64,000 bases of DNA from Chrysaora quinquecirrha (lineage: Eukaryota > Cnidaria > Scyphozoa > Semaeostomeae > Pelagiidae): assembly GCA_014526335.1 (NCBI GenBank), contig JACTAT010000060.1:4639228-4703227 (forward strand), in the 5' to 3' direction. The notes under the pieces are model-generated. The model did not search any database, was not told the DNA's origin, and saw only the letters and a program-made list of their open reading frames with translations. Positions 46,701-64,000 of this stretch are shown here, piece after piece. Position 1 is the first letter of the stretch; the number at the start of each line of letters is the position of its first letter. Both the position numbers and the translations under genes were made by a program.

Positions 46701-49700
46701 AAATCGCCAAAATAGTAAGTCTATAGCCTTGCCAAATGGCCAAAAATCAGCCAAAATCAGGGGTTTTTAAAACTCGCTTTTTTCTTCAAAAATAAATACC
46801 AGAACCTTCCGAAAACCTCCTGAATAGCCTTTAGAGGGTATATAAGGTATTTTTGATCAAATAGGGTAGAATTAGGAAGAAAAATTTTCCCCAAAAATCG
46901 CCAAAATAGTAAGTCTATAGCCTTGCCAAATGGCCAAAAATCAGCCAAAATCAGGGTTTTAAAACTCGCTTTTTCTTCAAAAATAAATACCAGAACCTTC
47001 CAAAAACCCCTGAATAGCCTTTAGAGGGTATATAAGGTATTTTTGATCAAATAGGGTAGAATTAGGAAGAAAAATTTTCCCCGAAAAATCGCCAAAATAG
47101 TAAGTCTATAGCCTTGCCAAATGGCCAAAAATCAGCCAAAATCAGGGGTTTTAAAACTCGCTTTTTTCTTCAAAAATAAATACCAGAACCTTCCAAAACC
47201 CCTGAATAGCCTTTAGAGGGTATATAAGGTATTTTTTGATCAAATAGGGTAGAATTAGGAAGAAAAATTTTCCCGAAAAATCGCCAAAATAGTAAGTCTA
47301 TAGCCTTGCCAAATGGCCAAAAATCAGCCAAAATCAGGGGTTTTTAAAACTCGCTTTTTTCTTCAAAAATAAATACCAGAACCTTCCGAAAACCTCCTGA
47401 ATAGCCTTTAGAGGGTATATAGAGTATTTTTGATCAAATAGGGTAGAATTAGGAAGAAAAATTTTCCCCGAAAAATCGCCAAAATAGTAAGTCTATAGCC
47501 TTGCCAAATGGCCAAAAATCAGCCAAAATCAGGGGTTTTTAAAACTCGCTTTTTTCTTCAAAAATAAATACATGAACCTTCCAAAACCTCCTGAATAGCC
47601 TTTAGAGGGTATGTAGAGTATTTTTTGATCAAATAGGGTAGAATTAGGAAGAAAAATTTTCCCCAAAAATCGCCAAAATGGTAAGTCTATAGCTTTGCCA
47701 AATGGCCGAAAATCAGCCAAAATCAGGGGTTTCTAAAACTTGCTTTTTTTTCAAAAATAAATACAAAAACCTTCCAAAAACCCCCTGAATAGCCTTTAGA
47801 GGGTATATAGAGAATTTTTGATCAAATAGGGTAGAATTAGGACGAAAAATTTTCCCCGAAAAATCGCCAAAATAGTAAGTCTATAGCCTTGCCAAATGGC
47901 CAAAAATCAGCCAAAATCAGGGGTTTTTAAAACTCGCTTTTTTCTTCAAAAATAAATACCAGAACCTTCCAAAAACCTCCTGAATAGCCTTTAGAGGGTA
48001 TATAAGGTATTTTTGATCAAATAGGGTAGAATTAGGAAGAAAAATTTTCCCCAAAAATCGCCAAAATAGTAAGTCTATAGCCTTGCCAAATGGCCAAAAA
48101 TCAGCCAAAATCAGGGGTTTTTAAAACTCGCTTTTTTCTTCAAAAATAAATACCAGAACCTTCCGAAAACCTCCTGAATAGCCTTTAGAGGGTATATAGA
48201 GTATTTTTGATCAAATAGGGTAGAATTAGGAAGAAAAATTTTCCCCAAAAATCGCCAAAATAGTAAGTCTATAGCCTTGCCAAATGGCCAAAAATCAGCC
48301 AAAATCAGGGGTTTTTAAAACTCGCTTTTTTCTTCAAAAATAAATACCAGAACCTTCCAAAAACCTCCTGAATAGCCTTTAGAGGGTATATAGAGTATTT
48401 TTTGATCAAATAGGGTAGAATTAGGAAGAAAAATTTTCCCCGAAAAATCGCCAAAATAGTAAGTCTATAGCCTTGCCAAATGGCCAAAAATCAGCCAAAA
48501 TCAGGGGTTTTTAAAACTCGCTTTTTTCTTCAAAAATAAATACCAGAACCTTCCAAAACCTCCTGAATAGCCTTTAGAGGGTATATAGAGTATTTTTGAT
48601 CAAATAGGGTAGAATTAGGAAGAAAAATTTTCCCCAAAAATCGCCAAAATAGTAAGTCTATAGCCTTGCCAAATGGCCAAAAATCAGCCAAAATCAGGGG
48701 TTTTTAAAACTCGCTTTTTTCTTCAAAAATAAATACCAGAACCTTCCGAAACCCTCTGAATAGCCTTTAGAGGGTATATAGAGTATTTTTGATCAAATAG
48801 GGTAGAATTAGGAAGAAAAATTTTCCCCGAAAAATCGCCAAAATAGTAAGTCTATAGCCTTGCCAAATGGCCAAAAATCAGCCAAAATCAGGGGTTTTTA
48901 AAACTCGCTTTTTTCTTCAAAAATAAATACCAGAACCTTCCGAAAACCTCCTGAATAGCCTTTAGAGGGTATATAGAGTATTTTTTGATCAAATAGGGTA
49001 GAATTAGGAAGAAAAATTTTCCCCGAAAAATCGCCAAAATAGTAAGTCTATAGCCTTGCCAAATGGCCAAAAATCAGCCAAAATCAGGGGTTTTTAAAAC
49101 TCGCTTTTTTCTTCAAAAATAAATACCAGAACCTTCCAAAACCTCCTGAATAGCCTTTAGAGGGTATATAGAGTATTTTTTGATCAAATAGGGTAGAATT
49201 AGGAAGAAAAATTTTCCCCGAAAAATCGCCAAAATAGTAAGTCTATAGCCTTGCCAAATGGCCAAAAATCAGCCAAAATCAGGGGTTTTTAAAACTCGCT
49301 TTTTTCTTCAAAAATAAATACCAGAACCTTCCAAAAACCTCCTGAATAGCCTTTAGAGGGTATATAGAGTATTTTTGATCAAATAGGGTAGAATTAGGAA
49401 GAAAAATTTTCCCCAAAAATCGCCAAAATAGTAAGTCTATAGCCTTGCCAAATGGCCAAAAATCAGCCAAAATCAGGGGTTTTTAAAACTCGCTTTTTTC
49501 TTCAAAAATAAATACCAGAACCTTCCAAAAACCTCCTGAATAGCCTTTAGAGGGTATATAGAGTATTTTTGATCAAATAGGGTAGAATTAGGAAGAAAAA
49601 TTTTCCCAGAAAAATCGCCAAAATAGTAAGTCTATAGCCTTGCCAAATGGCCAAAAATCAGCCAAAATCAGGGTTTTTAAAACTCGCTTTTTTCTTCAAA

Positions 49701-52700
49701 AGTAAATACCAGAACCTTCCGAAAACCCCCTGAATAGCCTTTAGAGGGTATAGAGAGTATTTTTTGATCAAATAGGGTAGAATTAGGAAGAAAAATTTCC
49801 CCGAAAAATCGCCAAAATAGTAAGTCTATAGCCTTGCCAAATGGCCAAAAATCAGCCAAAATCAGGGGTTTTTAAAACTCGCTTTTTTCTTCAAAAATAA
49901 ATACCAGAACCTTCCAAAACCTCCTGAATAGCCTTTAGAGGGTATATAGAGTATTTTTTGATCAAATAGGGTAGAATTAGGAAGAAAAATTTTCCCCGAA
50001 AAATCGCCAAAATAGTAAGTCTATAGCCTTGCCAAATGGCCAAAAATCAGCCAAAATCAGGGGTTTTTAAAACTCGCTTTTTTCTTCAAAAATAAATACC
50101 AGAACCTTCCAAAAACCTCCTGAATAGCCTTTAGAGGGTATATAAGGTATTTTTGATCAAATAGGGTAGAATTAGGAAGAAAAATTTTCCCCGAAAAATC
50201 GCCAAAATAGTAAGTCTATAGCCTTGCCAAATGGCCAAAAATCAGCCAAAATCAGGGGTTTTTAAAACTCGCTTTTTTCTTCAAAAATAAATACCAGAAC
50301 CTTCCAAAACCTCCTGAATAGCCTTTAGAGGGTATATAAAGTATTTTTTGATCAAATAGGGTAGAATTAGGAAGAAAAATTTTCCCCGAAAAATCGCCAA
50401 AATAGTAAGTCTATAGCCTTGCCAAATGGCCAAAAATCAGCCAAAATCAGGGGTTTTTAAAACTCACTTTTTCTTCAAAAATAAATACCAGAACCTTCCA
50501 AAAACCTCCTGAATAGCCTTTAGAGGGTATATAAAGTATTTTTTGATCAAATAGGGTAGAATTAGGAAGAAAAATTTTCCCCAAAAATCGCCAAAATAGT
50601 AAGTCTATAGCCTTGCCAAATGGCCAAAAATCAGCCAAAATCAGGGGTTTTTAAAACTCGCTTTTTTCTTCAAAAATAAATACCAGAACCTTCCAAAAAC
50701 CTCCTGAATAGCCTTTAGAGGGTATATAAGGTATTTTTGATCAAATAGGGTAGAATTAGGAAGAAAAATTTTTCCCAAAAATCGCCAAAAACGTAAGTCT
50801 ATAGCCTTGCCAAATGGCCAAAAATCAGCCAAAATCAGGGGTTTTTAAAACTCGCTTTTTTCTTCAAAAATAAATACCAGAACCTTCCAAAAACCTCCTG
50901 AATAGCCTTTAGAGGGTATATAGAGTATTTTTGATCAAATAGGGTAGAATTAGGAAGAAAAATTTTTCCCAAAAAATCGCCAAAATAGTAAGTCTATAGC
51001 CTTGCCAAATGGCCAAAAATCAGCCAAAATCAGGGGTTTTTAAAACTCGCTTTTTTCTTCAAAAATAAATACCAGAACCTTCCAAAAACCACCTGAATAG
51101 CCTTTAGAGGGTATATAAGGTATTTTTGATCAAATAGGGTAGAATTAGGAAGAAAAATTTTCCCCAAAAATCGCCAAAATAGTAAGTCTATAGCCTTGCC
51201 AAATGGCCAAAAATCAGCCAAAATCAGAGGTTTTAAAACTCGCTTTTTCTTCAAAAATAAATACCAGAACCTTCCAAAACCTCCTGAATAGCCTTTAGAG
51301 GGTATATAGAGTATTTTTTGATCAAATAGGGTAGAATTAGGAAGAAAAATTTTCCCCGAAAAATCGCCAAAATAGTAAGTCTATAGCCTTGCCAAATGGC
51401 CGAAAATCAGCCAAAATCAGGGGTTTTTAAAACTCGCTTTTTTCTTCAAAAATAAATACCAGAACCTTCTAAAAACATCTTGAATAGCCTTTAGAGGGTA
51501 TATAGAGTATTGTTTGATCAAATAGGGTAGAATTAGGGAGAAAAATTTTCCCCAAAAATCGCCAAAATAGTAAGTCTATAGCCTTGCCAAATGGCCAAAA
51601 ATCAGCCAAAATCAGGGTTTTAAAACTCGCTTTTTCTTCAAAAATAAATACCAGAACCTTCTAAAAACATCTGAATAGCCTTTAGAGGGTATATAGAGTA
51701 TTGTTTGATCAAATAGGGTAGAATTAGGGAGAAAAATTTTCCCGAAAAATCGCCAAAATAGTAAGTCTATAGCCTTGCCAAATGGCCAAAAATCAGCCAA
51801 AATCAGGGGTTTTTAAAACTCGCTTTTTTCTTCAAAAATAAATACCAGAACCTTCCGAAAACCTCCTGAATAGCCTTTAGAGGGTATATATAGTATTTTT
51901 TGATCAAATAGGGTAGAATTAGGAAGGAAAATTTTTACAAACAAATCGCAAAAATAGTAAGTCTATAGCCTTGCCAAATGGCCGAAAATCAGCCAAAATC
52001 AGGGGTTTTTAAAACTCGCTTTTTTCTTCAAAAATAAATGCAAGAACCTTTCAAAAACCTCCTGAATAACCTTTAGAAGGTATATAGAGTATCTTTTGAT
52101 CAAATAGGGTAGAATTAGGAAGAAAAAATTTTCCCAAAAAATCGCAAAAATAGTAAGTCTATAGCCTTGCCAAATGGCCAAAAATCAGACAAAATCAGGG
52201 GTTTTTAAAACTCGCTTTTTTCTTCAAAAATAAATACCAGAACCTTCCAAATACCCCTGAATAGCCTTTAGGGGTATATAAGAGTATTTTTTGATCAAAT
52301 AGGGTAGAATTAGGAAGAAAAAATTTCCCCAAAAATCGCCAAAATAGTAAGTCTATAGCCTTGCCAAATGGCCAAAAATCAGCCAAAAAAAGGGGTTTTA
52401 AAACTCGCTTTTTCTTCAAAAATAAATACCAGAACCTTCCAAATACCCCTGAATAGCCTTTAGGGGGTATATAAGGTATTTTTTGATCAAATAGGGTAGA
52501 ATTAGGAAGAAAAATTTTCCCCAAAAATCGCCAAAATAGTAAGTCTATAGCCTTGCTAAATGGCCAAAAATCAGCCAAAATCAGGGGTTTTAAAACTCCT
52601 TTTTCTTCAAAAATAAATACTAAAACCTTCCAAAACCTCCTGAATAGCCTTTAGGGGTATATAAGGTATTTTTGATCAGATTGGGTAGAATTAGGAAGAA

Positions 52701-55700
52701 AAAATTTCCTTCAAAAATCGCCAAAATAGCAAGTCTATAGCCTTGCCAAATTGCCAAAAATCAGCCAAAATCAGGGGTTTTGAAAACTCCCTTTTTCTTC
52801 AAAAATAAATACTAAAACCTTCCAAATACCCCTGAATAGCCTTTAGGGGTATATAAGGTATTTATTGATCAGATTGGGTAGAATTAGGAAGAAAAAATTT
52901 CCTTCAAAAATCGCCAAAATAGCAAGTCTATAGCCTTGCTAAATTGCCAAAAATCAGCCAAAATCAGAGGTTTTGAAAACTCCCTTTTTCTTCAAAAATA
53001 AATACTAAAACCTTCCAAATACCCCTGAATAGCCTCTAGGGGTGATATAAGGTATTTTTTGATCAGATTGGGTAGAATTAGGAGAAAAAATACACTTCAA
53101 AAATCGCCAAAATAGCAAGTCTATAGCCTTGCTAAATTGCCAAAAATCAGGCAAAATCAGGGGTTTTGAAAACTCGCTTTTTCTTCAAAAATAAATACTA
53201 AAACCTTCCAAAAACCCCTGAATAGCCTCTAGGGGTGATATAAGGTATTTTTGATCAGATTGGGTAGAATTAGGAAGAAAAAATACACTTCAAAAATCGC
53301 CAAAATAGCAAGTCTATAGCCTTGCCAAATTGCCAAAAATCAGCCAAAATCAGGGTTTTGAAAACTCCTTTTTTCTTCAAAAATAAATACTAAAACCTTC
53401 CAAATACCCCCTGAATAGCCTCTAGGGGTGATATAAGGTATTTATTGATCAGATTGGGTAGAATTAGGAAGAAAAAATACACTTCAAAAATCGCGAAAAA
53501 GGCAAGTCTATAGCCTTGCTAAATGGCCAAAAATCTGCTAAAACCAGGGGTTTTGAAAACCCTCTTTTTCTGCAAAAATAAATACTAAAACCTACTAAAA
53601 ACCCCCTGAATAGCCTCTTGCGGGTATATAAAGTAGTTATTGATCACATTAGGTCGAATTAGGGAGAAAAAATTACCCTTGAAAAATCGCAAAAAAGGCA
53701 AGTCTATAGCCTTGCTAAATGGCCAAAAATCTGCTAAAACCAGGGGTTTTGAAAACCCTCTTTTTCTGCAAAAATAAATACTAAAACCTACTAAAAACCC
53801 CCTGAATAGCCTCTAGGGGTGATATAAGGTATTTATTGATCAGATTGGGTAGAATTAGGAAGAAAAAATACACTTCAAAAATCGCCAAAAGGCAAGTCTA
53901 TAGCCTTGCTAAATTGCCAAAAATCGGCCAAAACCAGGGGTTTTGAAAACACCTTTTTCTTCAAAAATAAATACTAAAACCTTCCAAATACCCCTGAATA
54001 GCCTCTAGGGGTGATATAAGGTATTTATTGATCAGATTGGGTAGAATTAGGAAGAAAAAATTTCCCAAAAATCGCCAAAAGGCAAGTCTATAGCCTTGCT
54101 AAATGGCCAAAAATCGGCCAAAATCAGAGGTTTTGAAAACTCCTTTTTCTTCAAAAATAAATACTAAAACCTTCCAAATACCCCTGAATAGCCTCTAGGG
54201 GTGATATAAGGTATTTATTGATCAGATTGGGTAGAATTAGGAAGAAAAAATACACTTCAAAAATCGCCAAAAGGCAAGTCTATAGCCTTGCTAAATTGCC
54301 AAAAATCGGCCAAAACCAGGGGTTTTGAAAACACCTTTTTTCTTCAAAAATAAATACTAAAACCTTCCAAATACCCCTGAATAGCCTCTAGGGGTGATAT
54401 AAGGTATTTATTGATCAGATTGGGTAGAATTAGGAAGAAAAAATTTCACTTCAAAAATCGCCAAAAGGCAAGTCTATAGCCTTGCTAAATTGCCAAAAAT
54501 CGGCCAAAACCAGGGGTTTTGAAAACTCCCTTTTTCTTCAAAAATAAATACTAAAACCTTCCAAATACCCCTGAATAGCCTCTAGGGGTGATATAAGGTA
54601 TTTATTGATCAGATTGGGTAGAATTAGGAAGAAAAAATACACTTCAAAAATCGCCAAAAAGGCAAGTCTATAGCCTTGCTAAATTGCCAAAAATCGGCCA
54701 AAACCAGAGGTTTTGAAAACACCCTGTTTTGATCAAAAATAAATACAAAAACCTTCCAAATACCCCCTGAATAGCCTCTAGGGGTGATATAAGGTATTTA
54801 TTGATCAGTTTGGGTAGAATTAGGAAGAAAAAAATACACTTCAAAAATCGCCAAAAAGGCAAGTCTATAGCCTTGCTAAATTGCCAAAAATCGGCCAAAA
54901 CCAGAGGTTTTGAAAACACCCTTTTTCTTCAAAAATAAATACTAAAACCTTCCAAATACCCCCTGAATAGCCTCTAGGGGTGATATAAGGTATTTATTGA
55001 TCAGATTGGGTAGAATTAGGAAGAAAAAATACACTTCAAAAATCGCCAAAAAGGCAAGTCTATAGCCTTGCTAAATTGCCAAAAATCGGCCAAAACCAGA
55101 GGTTTTGAAAACTCCCTTTTTTCTGCAAAAATAAATACTAAAACCTTCCAAATACCCCCTGAATAGCCTCTAGGGGTGATATAAAGTATTTATTGATCAG
55201 ATTGGGTCGAATTAGGAAGAAAAAATACACTTCAAAAATCGCCAAAAGGCAAGTCTATAGCCTTGCTAAATTGCCAAAAATCGGCCAAAATCAGGGTTTT
55301 GAAAACTCCTTTTTTTCTTCAAAAATAAATGCTAAAACCTTCCAAACACCACCTGAATAGCCTCTAAGGGTGATATAAGGTATTTATTGATCAGTTTTGG
55401 TAGAATTAGGAAGAAACAAATACACTTCAAAAATCGCAAAAAGGCAAGTCTATAGCCTTGCTAAATTGTCAAAAATCGGCCAAAACCAGGGGTTTTGAAA
55501 ACACCCCTTTTTCTGCAAAACTAAATACTAAAACCTTCCAAATACCACCTGAATAGCCTATAAGAGTGATATAAAGTATTTATTGATCAGAGTGGGTCGA
55601 ATTAGGGAGACAAAAGTGCCATTTCAAAAATCGCCAAAAAGGCAAGTCTATAGCCTTGCTAAATTTCCAAAAATGGGCCGAAACCAGGGGTTTTGAAAAC

Positions 55701-56495
55701 ACCCTTTTTTCTTCAAAAATAAATACTAAAACCTTCCAAATACCCCTGAATAGCCTCTAGGGGTGATATAAGGTATTTATTGATCAGATTGGGTTGAATT
55801 AGGAAGAAAAAAATACACTTCAAAAATCGCCAAAAAGGCAAGTCTATTGCCTTGCTAAATTGCCAGAAATCGGCCGAAACCAGGGGTTTTGAAAACACCC
55901 TTTTTTCTTCAAAAATAAATACTAAAACCTTCCAAATACCCCCTGAATTGCCTCTAGGGGTGATATAAGGTATTTATTGATCAGATTGGGTCGAATTAGG
56001 AGAGAAAAAATTACCCTTCAAAAATCGCAAAAAAGGCAAGTCTATAGCCTTGCTAAATGGCCAAAAATCGGCCAAAATCAGGGGTTTGAAAACTCTCTTT
56101 TTCTGCAAAAATAAATACTAAAACCTACCAAAAACCCCTGAATAGTCTCTAGGGGGTATATAAAGTATTTATTGATCAGATTGGGTCGAATTTGGGAAAA
56201 CAAATTACCCTTCAAAAATCGCCAAAAAGGCAAGTCTATAGCCTTGCTAAATGGCCAAAATTCGGTCAGATCAGGGGTATTGAAAATTCCCTTTTTCTTC
56301 AAAAATAAATAGCAAAACGTTCCGAATACCTCCTGAATAGCCTGTAGGGGGTATATAAAGTATTTATTGATCAGATTGGGTCGAATTAGGGGACAAAATA
56401 CCCTTCAAAATCGCCTTAGAGGCAAGTCTATAGCCTTGCTAAATGGCCAATAATCGGTCAAAATTAGGGATTTTGAAAACCCCTTCTTTTTTTAA
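31762..56495. repeat. Tandem satellite array, about 194-bp monomer, about 127 copies
   Basis: Units are head to tail with no break across 24.7 kb. The spacing of the word TCTAGGGGTG at 33,307 and 33,501 is 194; other neighbouring units are 191-195. Landmarks in each unit are ATTAGGAAGAAAAA, TTCAAAAATCGCCAAAA, AAGTCTATAGCCTTGC, TTTCTTCAAAAATAAATAC, ACCTTCCAAA, CTGAATAGCCT and TATAAGGTATTT. A unit near nucleosome-repeat length and this AT-rich make-up are common in centromeric or heterochromatic satellites, but nothing here proves that role. Reverse-strand open frames of 60-127 codons recur only because the unit length is often near a multiple of three. Confidence 0.98.
39700..52600. repeat. 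Central satellite subfamily
   Basis: Most units here carry AATAGTAAGTCTATAGCC, CTTGCCAAATGGCC, AATCAGCCAAAATCAGGG, CTTTAGAGGGTATATA and TTTGATCAAATAGGG. The flanks carry AAGGCAAGTCTATAGCC, TTGCTAAATTGCC, AATCGGCCAAAACCAGAGG, CTCTAGGGGTGATATA and TTGATCAGATTGGG. The change is gradual over about 37.4-39.7 kb and 52.5-53.5 kb. Confidence 0.85.
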
Positions 56496-58182
56496 ATGCA
56501 GTTGTCAAATCCGTCCAAATACAGCTTGACCAACCTGTTATTGTCATTAAGGACTTCAACTATTGCTGAAAGCGAAGTTTACAGTAGATGACGTTCTCTT
56601 GTAGCTTCTTCTGGTCAACATTTGCAGCGAGAATGTGTTGTTGATTTAGATTAGTAATAGTACCTGGAGATTTCCCTGTTTAAGTAGAGTCGATCTTTGT
56701 GCCATTGTATTATTGATCGTTTTAATCGGGTGCACTAGTACCCTACGGTAGTTGATGCCGAATTGCCGTCCCTCGGCATCTTTCCGACCCGCTAAAGTTC
56801 GTATGAAAAACTGTATTGCATTATTGTCATGGAGGCAAAGAAACGATAGGGGAATCTCACTGTTCTTCTTCTTTGGGAAAATCTTCATAGTTCACACTTT
56901 TTTAATTCATAAAGCAGCCATTAAAATGTGAATTGCTTTTTAATGTGAAGAAATGTCTTCAAAAATACAGTAGGTGACAATGGTCTAAATTTACTTGTTC
57001 ATAAGTCATTTATGCTCGATAAAAAGTTGTTACCAAGTGAGTTCCTTGGGAAAATTTGCTCCATTAATTCCATAATACTTAGAAGGCATTAAGAATAAAG
57101 CTTGAAGTTCAATTTTAGGTTATTATTTCCTTGCATGAAATTCCGTAAGGCGGAGAGCCACTACGAAAGGCTACAGAAAATTGTGTATTACAATCTAACA
57201 GCAGAAAGGTACTATGTCTATCACTGGTGAGCAAGACTCGGCCTTCAAAAGACTTATTACCTGGCGAAAATATCCCAACACAAACCTTCATGTGACGAAA
57301 AATTCTTTGCGTGAAGAAATAAAAATGCCGATTCCCTAGAAGATATTTACAGGAAATTCACAGTTACTGAGAAGCGTCGTTGGCAGCCTATTCAGAATTA
57401 CTTGGATAAGGAGGCAAAACGTGAACAGATCAAGCAAGAACGAAAAGTTAAGCAATATCAAAAACTGGAAAGTCAAGAGGAAAGACGCTAAAGAAAGTGA
57501 TATTAAAAAGGTGACTAGTGAATAACAATTCGTGATGTTTAACCACAGCCTAATTTAGATTCTGTTTACAAGGAAAACAGTTGAACATGGGAGATGGGAC
57601 TTGAGTTGTTTCTTATACGCCGGGTCGCACTGTATATCGTAGCCGATTTATCTTAATCAGACAGCCCGAAAAATAGGGGTATTCGAGGGGTATTATCGAC
57701 ATAAGTAATGGCTAACTCTTGACAAGGAAGAAATTTTGAGAAGAAAAAAGAAAATATTGACCCATGACTCATAATTTTAATATCAAACTCTAGTCTTATG
57801 CTAGTCTTAAGCAAAGTAGCATTCAATCTTGTATGTAACAGATAGGTACAATAAATGAAACAAAACGCAAAGTTATATAAAAGTGTTCTGTTCTCTCTTG
57901 CTAACAATAAGCTGTCCTTTTATATAATTCGCTCGATAACCTCGAGTATAGTAAAAGAATAGTTCACTAATAAAACCAAATAATTTGAAACTAAATTCTT
58001 AACATTTTGGAAAGCAACATTTGATATTCGGTCACACACAGGCCTAAAGGGTAAGAGAACTTAAGTTAAAAAATCTTTCTTTTCCTTCAATAAAAAAGTT
58101 TCCAGCTTAGAGCTACAGATAAAAGAAACAAGTTTCTGGTATTTAAAGAGCAGTTTATGCAGTCTGTCTAACATTTGAGTTC
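56496..58182. other. Stretch between the satellite and the DHX9-like 3' end
   Basis: Apart from the relic at 57,135-57,491 nothing is recognised. The last part (about 57,900-58,182) is presumably the 3' UTR of the minus-strand gene. Open frames at 56,646-56,888 and 57,653-57,907 show no domains. Confidence 0.5.
57135..57491 (+). pseudogene. Disabled coding relic with two in-frame TGA codons, unknown family
   Basis: One frame runs 118 codons from ATG (57,135) to TAA (57,489-57,491) and is broken only by TGA at 57,228 and 57,312. It reads KFRKAESHYERLQKIVYYNL and, after the second stop, YRKFTVTEKRRWQPIQNYL followed by KEAKREQIKQERKVKQ. The protein-like, charged, coiled-coil-like ending in one frame suggests a decayed gene or retrocopy. 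I do not recognise the family. It could also be chance. Confidence 0.4.
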
Positions 58183-63929
<5,747 letters not shown>

Positions 63930-64000
63930 CTAAATCAAAAGAAAAATATTTTAAGGGAAAATCTAGAATTTTTCAATAAGACGTATTTCAGAAATAGAAA

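Noticed and set aside
32883..56302. Dozens of similar reverse-strand open frames of 60-127 codons in the satellite
   Set aside because: They repeat at the satellite period, open and close as unit length shifts around a multiple of three, and start in different phases. They are a by-product of the repeat, not a protein family.
31762..56495. CRISPR array
   Set aside because: The units are contiguous copies with no unique spacers, in a eukaryotic setting.

Overview
This is animal (metazoan) nuclear DNA: AT-rich, with genes split into short GT-AG exons, many small terminal-inverted-repeat (TIR) elements, microsatellites and one very large satellite array. The protein families and repeat style suggest an invertebrate, possibly a cnidarian such as a stony coral. 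That placement is inference only. No bacterial-type operon, CRISPR array or prophage is present.

Region 1 (1-30,125, + strand) is the C-terminal part of an RNF213-like giant E3 ubiquitin ligase, entering from the left edge and ending at a TAG stop at 30,123-30,125. I reconstructed 31 exons (one of them weak) by joining splice sites whose phases match. Many of them have no start codon nearby, so simple ORF finding misses them. They encode the segment before the RING, a C3HC4 RING (9,633-9,749), a long helical C-terminal region, the first half of an RZ-type zinc finger (15,885-15,899) and the C-terminal domain to the natural end. Two conserved stretches of the family are not found where they should lie: one in 12,366-14,443, and one with the second half of the RZ finger in 15,918-17,986. 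Both gaps are full of TIR elements and both can be skipped in frame.

Region 2 (30,126-31,761) is intergenic and holds two foldback elements.

Region 3 (about 31,762-56,495) is a 24.7 kb head-to-tail satellite of about 194 bp, roughly 127 copies. It has a mirror-like layout: a homogeneous central variant, a second variant on both flanks, and older-looking edge units. About 1.5 diverged units in inverted orientation lie outside the array at 58,551-58,849, inside a DHX9 intron.

Region 4 (56,496-58,182) has a small disabled coding relic (57,135-57,491). Region 5 (58,183-63,929, - strand) is the 3' part of a DHX9 (RNA helicase A)-like gene: the end of the helicase-associated region, the OB-fold and a C-terminal RGG box. 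The two genes are convergent, with the satellite between their 3' ends.

The introns carry several repeat families: PIF/Harbinger-like MITEs with TAA/TTA target duplications, a TA-flanked MITE family, a pogo-like element with perfect 24-bp TIRs, tRNA-related SINE-like copies, a LINE 3' fragment, a 41-bp minisatellite and long TTGA and TAAC microsatellites. All family assignments come from reading motifs and from memory of the families; no search or alignment was run.
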